From contig NZ_QFAY01000020.1 in assembly GCF_017884005.1 (NCBI RefSeq), forward strand, positions 1-59,162: 59,162 nt of DNA, read 5' to 3'. The position numbers and the translations under genes are program-made. Positions 52,824-59,162 of this stretch are shown here, in pieces. The stretch comes from Streptococcus panodentis (GTDB lineage Bacteria; Bacillota; Bacilli; Lactobacillales; Streptococcaceae). Under the pieces are notes generated by a model that ran no database searches, was not told where the DNA came from, and was given only the letters and a program-made list of their open reading frames with translations. How positions within the stretch are numbered: position 1 is the stretch's first letter; the number at the start of each line of letters is the position of its first letter.

Positions 52824-53917
52824 TGAAGAAAGCTGTTTTAATGATGACCTTTGGTTCGCCTGAGGAAATTACCTTTGAGGGAGTAGCTGATTTCTTTACC
52901 AATATCCGCCGCGGTGTCCGACCGCAGGACCATGAGATTCAGACGCTCTATGACAACTATGTCCTGATTGGCGGAACGCCTCTGCAGCGGATCAGCAGGG
53001 AAGAAGTAGAAAAGGTCGGCCAGCGCTTGGCAGGTGACTATGCAGTTTACTTTGCCAATAAATTTTCCCGGCCTTTTATTCCCGATGTTATCAGACAGAT
53101 GGAAGCAGACGGGATAGAGGAGTGCATCTGCCTGATTTTGGAGCCCCATTTTTCCTACTATTCTGTCATGGGCTATGAGAAGTTCATCGAGAGTGACCGG
53201 ATTCGATTTAACATCATCAAGGAATGGTATCAGGAGCCGGCTATCGTAGATTTTTGGTCGCAGGAGCTGGCTGAGATTCTGCGGGAAGAGGTCAGGGACC
53301 AGTCCTTTCAGATCCTTTTTTCGGCCCACAGTGTGCCGATACTGGCTCTGGACTTCGGGGACCCTTATATTGATCAGATTTATGACAATGCCAGACTGAT
53401 TGCTGACAGGCTGGGTTTGACGGAGGGTCAGTATCTCAATGTCTGGCAGAGTGAGAGCGATATCGGCCTGCCTTGGATTAAGCCGGATGTGCTGGATCAT
53501 ATCCGCGAGCAGCCGGAGCATCCGCAGCATTATATTTTTGTCCCCATCAGCTTTATCAGCGAGCACATTGAGGTCCTTTTTGATAATGATGTGGAGTGTC
53601 AGGAATTGTGCCGCGAATACGGGATTGCCTACCACCGGCCGCCTATGCCCAACAGCGATGATCGCCTGATTGATGCCTTGGTCAGCACGATTCGCCGGCA
53701 TGAAGGGGGAGAGTTCAAAGAGTTTCTCCCCGAGCAGGAGACATTTGACGAACTGCAGCCATCGCGGGAAAGCAGCCAGATTTTAGCAGAAGATTCCGAT
53801 TTGAAAATGCCGGATTTTGTCAAGAAACTGATTGAGAAAAAAGGCCGGGAAAATGTCAAAATGCCTTACTTTGTTAAGAAAATGCTGGAAAAAGCAGGCA
53901 GGCTGCCTAAAAGCTGA
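52823..53917 (+). CDS. hemH: Ferrochelatase / coproporphyrin ferrochelatase-like
   Basis: Protein of 364 residues of the ferrochelatase family. The conserved region [17 protein letters not shown] holds the metal-site His, and [18 protein letters not shown] and [20 protein letters not shown] supply the second acidic/His site. A C-terminal tail of about 50 residues carries two repeats, [18 protein letters not shown] and [15 protein letters not shown], which I recall from pneumococcal HemH. It inserts iron into porphyrin. No other heme-synthesis gene is in the window, so its substrate is probably imported or exchanged. Start [11 protein letters not shown] at 52823 matches the family. Confidence 0.9.
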   Translation: MKKAVLMMTFGSPEEITFEGVADFFTNIRRGVRPQDHEIQTLYDNYVLIGGTPLQRISREEVEKVGQRLAGDYAVYFANKFSRPFIPDVIRQMEADGIEECICLILEPHFSYYSVMGYEKFIESDRIRFNIIKEWYQEPAIVDFWSQELAEILREEVRDQSFQILFSAHSVPILALDFGDPYIDQIYDNARLIADRLGLTEGQYLNVWQSESDIGLPWIKPDVLDHIREQPEHPQHYIFVPISFISEHIEVLFDNDVECQELCREYGIAYHRPPMPNSDDRLIDALVSTIRRHEGGEFKEFLPEQETFDELQPSRESSQILAEDSDLKMPDFVKKLIEKKGRENVKMPYFVKKMLEKAGRLPKS

Positions 53918-53962
53918 TTGTCACAGAGGATGAGCTGGCAGCTGGCATCAGAAACGATTATA

Positions 53963-54092
53963 TCGTCATTTAGTTTATCTTTTATCACTTTGTTAGCTCG
54001 CCTTGCTTTAACAGCCCGAACCTAAAAACGAGATAGTGAGGTAGAAAGGTTGTGGGTGAGGACGCAGCCATCATGGGAGTCTGTCTCAGCCT
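53963..54092 (+). repeat. Composite of two dispersed intergenic repeats
   Basis: 53963-54006 matches 17427-17470 (42 of 44). Directly after, 54012-54092 matches 77-142 (CAGCCCGAACCTA, ACGAGATAGTGAGGTAGAAA and a GTCTGTC end). The two units are adjacent only here. No gene lies between hemH and ATG 54134. Confidence 0.68.
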
Positions 54093-54133
54093 CTACTATA
54101 AGCAAAGGAAAAGACTGTAAAAAGGAGATTGCC

Positions 54134-54496
54134 ATGAGACTTTGGCATCAGGATTTGATTGAAAAACTGCCGCGTCAGCAGCTCTTGGGCCAGCATCGGG
54201 AATGCGCAGCCCTGCGCGGCAAGGGCTGGGGCAAGCCGCATGCAACGGTCAACTATGTCTTTGAGCACAGCCCCTATCTGCTCTATAGCTATCATCAGCT
54301 CATCATGAAGGAGATGCAGAAGCGGGGCTATCAGCCCGATGCCCTCTGGCTGGACAAGGATTACCGGGGCAAGAGCTGTCCTGCCTATGAGGACCTGCCG
54401 GAGCTGGCAGTCAGCCTGCCGATCTATCCAGAGCATGATGCAGCCTATCTGCAGGAATGCCTGGAGAATTTGCGGGAGAAGGGAATTGTAGTCTGA
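54134..54496 (+). CDS. Pyr_excise/TIGR02328 family protein
   Basis: Protein of 120 residues that begins MRLWHQDLIEKLPRQQLLGQHRECAALRGKGWGKPHATVNYVF, the pattern of the TIGR02328/DUF1722-independent Pyr_excise-like proteins related to phage T4 endonuclease V (pyrimidine-dimer glycosylase). The catalytic N-terminal Thr of T4 enzyme is not obvious, so activity is uncertain. AAAGGAG precedes ATG 54134. Alone between repeats and a convergent HAD gene. Confidence 0.72.
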   Translation: MRLWHQDLIEKLPRQQLLGQHRECAALRGKGWGKPHATVNYVFEHSPYLLYSYHQLIMKEMQKRGYQPDALWLDKDYRGKSCPAYEDLPELAVSLPIYPEHDAAYLQECLENLREKGIVV

Positions 54497-54674
54497 GCGG
54501 GGTCCTGCTTTGCGGGCGGCTTGCGCACTTTTTCTCTCCTGCTTACTGACTGTCCTTGGCTAAGCAGCGCTTTTACAGCCGGTCGAAAGGAGCAGTCCTC
54601 CGCCTCTTTCTGGCGATTTTCCCGGCAGAAGTGCTGAATATTGAGAATGATTACCCTCTTATTGGCAGAAAATG

Positions 54675-54723
54675 AAAAATCAGAGCCTTCAGCACACTGC
54701 GCTGTTTGCTCTGATTTTTTTTT
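54675..54723. terminator. Bidirectional terminator before HAD gene
   Basis: AAAAATCAGAGC (54675-54686) and GCTCTGATTTTT (54708-54719) form a perfect 12-bp stem; T run to 54723 on the plus strand and A run on the left for the minus strand. It abuts the HAD stop codon. Confidence 0.85.
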
Positions 54724-55537
54724 ACTGCTGCAGGATATAGTTCTTAATCGCTGCTGCGACTCCGTTGTCATCATTGCTGGCGGTGACAGCGTCGGCCAGC
54801 TCCTTGACATGGTCGGGAGCATTGCCCATAGCTACACCCAGACCGGCGAATTCCAGCATTTCAATGTCGTTATTGGCATCGCCGACAGCCATGATTTCAG
54901 CAGGGGAGACAGCAAGCCGTTCAGCCAATTCTCTGAGGGCACTGGCTTTGGTCACGCCCTTGGGCATAGTTTCGTAAATATAGGCCTGCGAGCGGACAGC
55001 GCTGAAACGCTGAGCCAGCTCAGTACCGAATGCTTTTTCAAAGGCATCCAATTCCTCCGGCTGAGCCAGAAACATGGCCTGAAAGAGGATGTTTTTGCCG
55101 TTCGTAGCTTCCTGCAGGCTGATTTGCATGGGTTCAGTGAAGACCAGCCCGGCATCATAAGTAACGAGGTCATTGGGCTCCTCACCTAGGACCAGATAGC
55201 GCTCCTCATCAAAAATAGTCAGCTGAGCCGGAGTCTGCCGGGCAATGCTGTCCAGATAGAGGATTTCCTCCTTGCTGAGCGAGCGGTAGTCAACCAAGCC
55301 CCAGTCGCTGGTCTGGTGCGTTGCACAACCATTGTCCACAATGACGTATTCATTTTCCTGTGACAAGCACAGCTGCTCATAGTAGGGCTTGACCCCGACC
55401 AGAGGGCGGCCGGTACAGAGAACCAGCTTAACGCCGGCCTCTACCGCCTGATGAATGGCATCAATGTGAGCCTGAGGGATTTCTTTGCTGCTGTTCAGCA
55501 GGGTGCCGTCCATATCCAAGGCAAGAATTTTAAACAT
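54722..55537 (-). CDS. Cof-type HAD-IIB phosphatase
   Basis: Protein of 271 residues. HAD motif I DMDGTLLNS with nucleophile Asp, motif II LVLCTGRP, motif III Lys in KGVTKASALRELAERL and motif IV AVGDANNDIEML. This is the Cof/SupH type acting on sugar phosphates or cofactors such as pyridoxal phosphate. GGAGATGG precedes ATG 55537. Cytoplasmic; substrate unknown. Confidence 0.92.
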   Translation of the reverse strand: MFKILALDMDGTLLNSSKEIPQAHIDAIHQAVEAGVKLVLCTGRPLVGVKPYYEQLCLSQENEYVIVDNGCATHQTSDWGLVDYRSLSKEEILYLDSIARQTPAQLTIFDEERYLVLGEEPNDLVTYDAGLVFTEPMQISLQEATNGKNILFQAMFLAQPEELDAFEKAFGTELAQRFSAVRSQAYIYETMPKGVTKASALRELAERLAVSPAEIMAVGDANNDIEMLEFAGLGVAMGNAPDHVKELADAVTASNDDNGVAAAIKNYILQQ

Positions 55538-55621
55538 AAACCATCTCCAAAAGTATTCTGATTTCATTATAGCATAAATTGCAGAGAAAGTCTGAGCCCC
55601 TAGCAAAAAATGCCGGTCTTG

Positions 55622-55630
55622 TGTTATAAT
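55622..55630 (+). promoter_or_regulatory. Extended -10 promoter of lepA
   Basis: TGT-TATAAT (TG 55622-55623, hexamer 55625-55630). No clear -35. About 23 bases of leader to ATG 55660 with GAGAAG. Confidence 0.6.
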
Positions 55631-55659
55631 GAATAGAATACCCTAAAAGGACGAGAAGA

Positions 55660-57483
55660 ATGAACCTAGAAGAATTAAAACAACGCCAGGAGAAGATTCG
55701 CAATTTCTCCATTATTGCCCACATTGACCATGGGAAGTCCACCTTGGCCGACCGGATTTTAGAGGCGACGGAGACCGTTTCCAGCCGGGAGATGCAGGCC
55801 CAGCTCTTGGACAGTATGGACTTAGAGCGGGAGCGCGGCATTACCATCAAGCTCAATGCCATTGAGCTCAATTATAGAGCCAAAGACGGCCAAACCTATA
55901 TTTTTCATCTGATTGACACCCCGGGACACGTAGACTTTACCTATGAAGTATCCCGCTCACTGGCTGCCTGCGAGGGGGCCATTTTGGTGGTAGATGCGGC
56001 TCAGGGGATTGAAGCACAGACTCTGGCCAATGTCTATCTGGCCTTGGATAATGATCTGGAAATTCTGCCGGTCATCAATAAAATTGACCTGCCGGCTGCA
56101 GACCCAGAGCGGGTGCGGGCGGAGATTGAGGATGTGATTGGTCTGGATGCCAGCGAAGCCGTCCTTGCTTCTGCTAAGTCGGGCATCGGGATTGAGGAGA
56201 TTTTAGAACAGATTGTGGACAAGGTCCCCGCTCCGACCGGAGATGTAGCAGCACCGCTCAAGGCTTTGATTTTTGACTCAGTCTATGACAGTTACCGCGG
56301 CGTTATCCTGCAGGTGCGGGTCATGGATGGCCTGGTCAAGCCGGGCGACACCATTCAGCTCATGAGTAATGGCAAGACCTTTGATGTGACAGAGGTCGGC
56401 ATTTTCACCCCCAAGGCAGTTGGCCGTGATTTTCTAGCGACTGGAGATGTGGGCTATATTGCCGCCTCCATCAAGACGGTGCAGGACACGCGGGTCGGAG
56501 ACACCGTGACCTTGGCCAGCAATCCTGCTGCAGAACCCCTGCATGGCTACAAGCAGATGAATCCCATGGTCTTTGCTGGTCTCTACCCTATCGAGTCCAA
56601 TAAATACAATGATTTGCGCGAAGCCTTGGAAAAACTGCAGCTCAATGATGCCAGCCTGCAGTTTGAACCAGAAACATCACAGGCATTGGGATTTGGATTC
56701 CGCTGTGGTTTCTTAGGCTTGCTGCACATGGACGTCATTCAGGAGCGGCTGGAGCGGGAGTTTAACATTGATCTGATTATGACGGCACCGTCTGTTATCT
56801 ACAAGGTCAATATGACGGACGGCGAAGCCATTGATGTGTCCAATCCCAGCGAGTTTCCGGATCCGACCAAGATTGATTCTATTGAAGAGCCTTATGTCAA
56901 GGCCCAGATCATGGTGCCGCAGGAATTTGTCGGAGCAGTCATGGAGCTGGCCCAGCGCAAGCGCGGAGACTTTGTGACCATGGATTATATTGATGAAAAC
57001 CGTGTCAATGTCATCTATCAAATCCCGCTGGCCGAGATTGTCTTTGACTTTTTTGATAAGCTCAAGTCCTCTACCCGAGGCTACGCCAGTTTTGACTATG
57101 AAATCTCTGAGTACCGGTCTTCCAAGCTGGTCAAGATGGATATCCTGCTCAACGGTGACAAGGTCGATGCCCTCAGCTTTATCGTCCACAAGGAGTTTGC
57201 CTATGAGCGTGGTAAGCTGATTGTAGACAAGCTCAAGAAAATCATTCCCCGTCAGCAGTTTGAAGTACCCATTCAGGCAGCCATCGGACAGAAAATCGTG
57301 GCCCGGACCGACATCAAGGCCCTGCGCAAGAATGTTTTGGCCAAGTGTTATGGCGGAGACGTTTCCCGCAAGCGCAAACTTCTGGAAAAACAAAAAGCCG
57401 GCAAAAAACGCATGAAAGCAATCGGCTCTGTCGAAGTCCCACAAGAAGCCTTCCTCAGCGTCTTGAGTATGGATGAGGAGTAG
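55660..57483 (+). CDS. lepA: Elongation factor 4 (LepA)
   Basis: Translational GTPase of 607 residues. G1 AHIDHGKST, switch with [11 protein letters not shown]3 DTPGHVDF, G4 NKIDLP, then the EF-G-like domains and the LepA-specific C-terminal domain ([58 protein letters not shown]). It back-translocates or remodels stalled ribosomes. The stop codon lies in an 11-bp hairpin. Confidence 0.97.
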   Translation: MNLEELKQRQEKIRNFSIIAHIDHGKSTLADRILEATETVSSREMQAQLLDSMDLERERGITIKLNAIELNYRAKDGQTYIFHLIDTPGHVDFTYEVSRSLAACEGAILVVDAAQGIEAQTLANVYLALDNDLEILPVINKIDLPAADPERVRAEIEDVIGLDASEAVLASAKSGIGIEEILEQIVDKVPAPTGDVAAPLKALIFDSVYDSYRGVILQVRVMDGLVKPGDTIQLMSNGKTFDVTEVGIFTPKAVGRDFLATGDVGYIAASIKTVQDTRVGDTVTLASNPAAEPLHGYKQMNPMVFAGLYPIESNKYNDLREALEKLQLNDASLQFEPETSQALGFGFRCGFLGLLHMDVIQERLEREFNIDLIMTAPSVIYKVNMTDGEAIDVSNPSEFPDPTKIDSIEEPYVKAQIMVPQEFVGAVMELAQRKRGDFVTMDYIDENRVNVIYQIPLAEIVFDFFDKLKSSTRGYASFDYEISEYRSSKLVKMDILLNGDKVDALSFIVHKEFAYERGKLIVDKLKKIIPRQQFEVPIQAAIGQKIVARTDIKALRKNVLAKCYGGDVSRKRKLLEKQKAGKKRMKAIGSVEVPQEAFLSVLSMDEE

Positions 57484-57506
57484 AAAGCGGGTTACCCCGC
57501 TTTCTA
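57481..57506 (+). other. Hairpin at lepA stop codon without U tract
   Basis: TAGAAAGCGGG (57481-57491) and CCCGCTTTCTA (57496-57506) form a perfect 11-bp stem with a 4-nt loop that includes the TAG stop. No T run follows, so it is not a normal intrinsic terminator; it may stabilise the mRNA end. Confidence 0.6.
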
Positions 57507-57632
57507 GCCGTAAGGGTAGCTAGCTGCGATAGGGCTCCTTGTTTTTGAGCTTGGAATAAAGAAACGATGAAGTCGGGGAACGTTTTTATCCTGACCCTGG
57601 GAACAAAAATTTGTATATTTGAGAGGATACTT

Positions 57633-58247
57633 ATGAAAAAAACTGCAGTTTTATCAATTCTTTTACTGAGTGTGCCTGCACTGGTATCGTGTTCTTCAGT
57701 TTCTAATAAAAAGAATGCATCGAATCAAAGCTCTGCTAGTTCTTCTGTTTTACAAACATCAGCTAAGCAAGAATCTTCCGCATCTGATAGTAAATCTGAA
57801 GAAACTCAGCTAGTAGGTTCGGACGAATATGGCTATGTGAAAGTTCCTAAATCATGGGTTCCTTTTCATGAAATAGAAGGAGGGAATGATGTCCAGTACA
57901 GTGATGGTACAGATATAAACATCGTAACCCTTAACCTCTTTAAACCGGAAAACCTTGGGGTGACGGAAGAAGAGTATTCTTCTTTGGATACAGTTCAAGT
58001 TTCTAATAGTATTTTAGTATCACGGGAACAGAGTCCGGAACTCAGCAAGGTTTGGGGCTCCAAATCCACTATTGGAGGTTATGAAGCCTATGTGGTTAAT
58101 GCCGTTTCAAAATCCGGTAAATACTTAGTGACCTGGATTTTTAAATCAGACGATGGGAAATTTCGCTATGTTGCCCTTGAAGGAGAAGCTGATACATTGA
58201 AAATCCTTCTTCCCATGGTGGAAGAAAGTTGGACAGCTCGACGATAA
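57633..58247 (+). CDS. Putative lipoprotein of unknown function
   Basis: Protein of 204 residues with a lipoprotein signal peptide (MKKTAVLSILLLSVPALVSC, lipobox LVSC, Cys20), a Ser/Asn-rich spacer to about residue 60 and a folded domain (EYGYVKVPKSWVPFHEIEGGNDVQYSDG...YVVNAVSKSGKYLVTWIFKSDDGKFRYVALEG). I do not recognise the family. GAGAGGA precedes ATG 57633. It lies alone after lepA and is lower in G+C than lepA. Confidence 0.72.
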   Translation: MKKTAVLSILLLSVPALVSCSSVSNKKNASNQSSASSSVLQTSAKQESSASDSKSEETQLVGSDEYGYVKVPKSWVPFHEIEGGNDVQYSDGTDINIVTLNLFKPENLGVTEEEYSSLDTVQVSNSILVSREQSPELSKVWGSKSTIGGYEAYVVNAVSKSGKYLVTWIFKSDDGKFRYVALEGEADTLKILLPMVEESWTARR

Positions 58248-58547
58248 GGGAAGTAAAAAACTGAGTTGAAGCTATGCTCAGAAAGTTGGCAAACTACAAG
58301 TCAATCTTAAGCACTCTGTGAAATCCAGCCGGGAAATCAAAGAATTTATTTTGTTTTGCAAACCAAGCGAGCCTTAACCGTAGCTTTCTGCTGCTAAGAA
58401 AAGTGATTGAAACTAAAGCGTTGCAGGCGCTGGGTCTGAGTTTAGAAAGAAGAAGGCGAGAGGGGTGAGTTAGCTTGCATTGCTTCAAACTTGGTTAGTT
58501 TTGAAGAGACTATTCACCCTAGTCTAGAAATATGATTTTTGGAAATT
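58248..58547. other. Gene-free region after lipoprotein gene
   Basis: About 300 bases with no supported plus-strand gene. A 64-codon minus-strand frame exists (58294-58488) but has no ribosome-binding site or recognised match. I see no clear terminator. Confidence 0.4.
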
Positions 58548-59049
58548 ATGACAATTAATCTTTATATTCAAATAATTCTAGTTTTCACTGCTTTTTTTGC
58601 TCTGCTTTTTTTGATATATTTTTTGTTTTTATAAACGAGAGAAAAATATACAGAAGCATGCAACTGCACAAGTGGTTGGCAGAGTAATAAGACATAGCTA
58701 TTTGAATAATTCAAACTTAGCTGCTTTACCGGTTGTTGAATATGTAGTAGACGGAAAAATATATAAAAAACGTCTATCTTATTCAACTTTTGAAACGACA
58801 ACTTCAAAAAAAGCCAAGGCTGAAGTATTAGATACAAAATATATCAGAAGTCCATATCATGTATTGAATTTGGAAAAAATATTTCCGGTTGGGTCTAAAA
58901 TGTCAGTGTGGTATAATCCTGAAAACCCTAAACAAGGATTCGTTGAAAGATATCCTGGACATGACAGAATTTTAAGAATACAAATGGTTATTTATGCTCT
59001 GGTCTATATATTGTTGATTGTGATAGCTACCCTTTTCTATTTAATTTAA
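58548..59049 (+). pseudogene. DUF3592-like membrane protein gene with +1 frameshift in a T run
   Basis: ATG 58548 opens a membrane helix (TINLYIQIILVFTAFFALLFLIYFLFL) ending at TAA 58632-58634. The next frame reads, without a start codon, YKREKNIQKHATAQVVGRVIRHSYLNNSN...EYVVDGKIYKKRL...VWYNPENPKQGF...QMVIYALVYILLIVIATLFYLI to 59049. Removing one T from the TTTTT at 58626-58630 joins them into a 166-residue protein with a helix at each end and a DUF3592-like domain between. It may be a mutation, sequencing error, phase-variable tract or a slippage site. A GTG at 58672 could give the 125-residue C-terminal part only. Confidence 0.65.
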
Positions 59050-59162
59050 AAAATGATAGAAATGATTGAATAAAGAGTGAAGATAAATAACTCAAACTTG
59101 TAACCATCAAATCTCCCGTAACCCCTTATCCCTCAAGAGTTTAGACACAAAATAATGCTAAT

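Noticed and set aside
57567..57632. 22-residue N-terminal extension of the lipoprotein gene
   Set aside because: The lipoprotein signal must be N-terminal, and GAGAGGA precedes ATG 57633.
58294..58488. 64-codon minus-strand frame
   Set aside because: No ribosome-binding site or promoter and no family recognised; possibly part of an intergenic repeat, but not supportable as a gene.
1..59162. CRISPR array, tRNA, rRNA, prophage integrase or complete insertion sequence
   Set aside because: I looked for regularly spaced repeats, cloverleaf-forming stretches ending in CCA, and transposase or integrase motifs, and found none. The short dispersed repeats are not regularly spaced.
59050..59162. Possible attachment-site-like sequence at the end of the window
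   Set aside because: The AT-rich tail has no gene and a stretch reading ATCTCCCGTAACCCC, but no integrase or duplicate copy is visible in the window to support an att site.

Overview
The window is chromosomal DNA of a low-GC Gram-positive bacterium, almost certainly a Streptococcus of the oral mitis/sanguinis type. The evidence is a GlnPQ-type transporter (two binding domains fused to the permease), a niaX-niaR niacin module, a PyrR-controlled pyr operon, an AdcR-type zinc operator in front of adcAII and a polyhistidine-triad gene, a ferrochelatase with the streptococcal C-terminal tail, and BOX-like intergenic repeats. By eye the core genes are near 50% G+C, high for the genus; 21.86-27.6 kb is clearly more AT-rich and looks acquired. 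I see no rRNA, tRNA, CRISPR array or complete insertion sequence.

Layout. 0.4-6.3 kb: a heterodimeric multidrug-type ABC exporter, a small secreted protein, and an ABC-F gene with its own promoter, a three-codon leader ORF and an attenuator. 6.4-13.1 kb: two tandem membrane-anchored serine hydrolases of the beta-lactamase/PBP fold, an alpha/beta hydrolase, a transglutaminase-like protein and an Rpn-type nuclease. 13.2-18.5 kb: glnPQ (minus strand) and two paralogous CPBP intramembrane proteases. 18.8-21.9 kb: uvrB and two GNAT acetyltransferases. 21.9-27.6 kb: an AT-rich island with an HTH-Fic protein behind repeated operator-like sites and a 1503-residue SF1 helicase ending in a HEPN-like RNxxxH motif, a likely defence module. 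28-34.6 kb: an ABC-2-component transporter, DUF1697, a decayed membrane-protein gene, a Nudix hydrolase, niaX/niaR, PhnA-like and Pr6Pr-like proteins. 34.6-42.2 kb: pyrR-pyrP-pyrB-carA-carB. 42.5-46.2 kb: zinc acquisition (adcAII and pht). 46.3-48.4 kb: ndk and pepT. 48.8-52.7 kb: a tightly overlapping four-gene operon (SDR, GT2, alpha/beta hydrolase-like, GT1) that looks like an undescribed glycolipid or glycoconjugate pathway. 52.8-59 kb: hemH, a Pyr_excise-like protein, a Cof-type HAD phosphatase, lepA, a lipoprotein and a frameshifted DUF3592-like membrane gene.

Regulation that can be read directly: consensus promoters (mostly extended -10) before many transcription units, the PyrR leader, the AdcR palindrome, a NiaR-candidate palindrome, the ABC-F attenuator, several very short upstream ORFs, and a probable leaderless start for the glycoconjugate operon.

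The strongest candidates for something new are the Fic plus helicase-HEPN island, the four-gene glycosyltransferase operon, and the minimal-ORF leaders (Met-Lys-Asn before the ABC-F gene, Met-Lys-Ser overlapping the hemH start).
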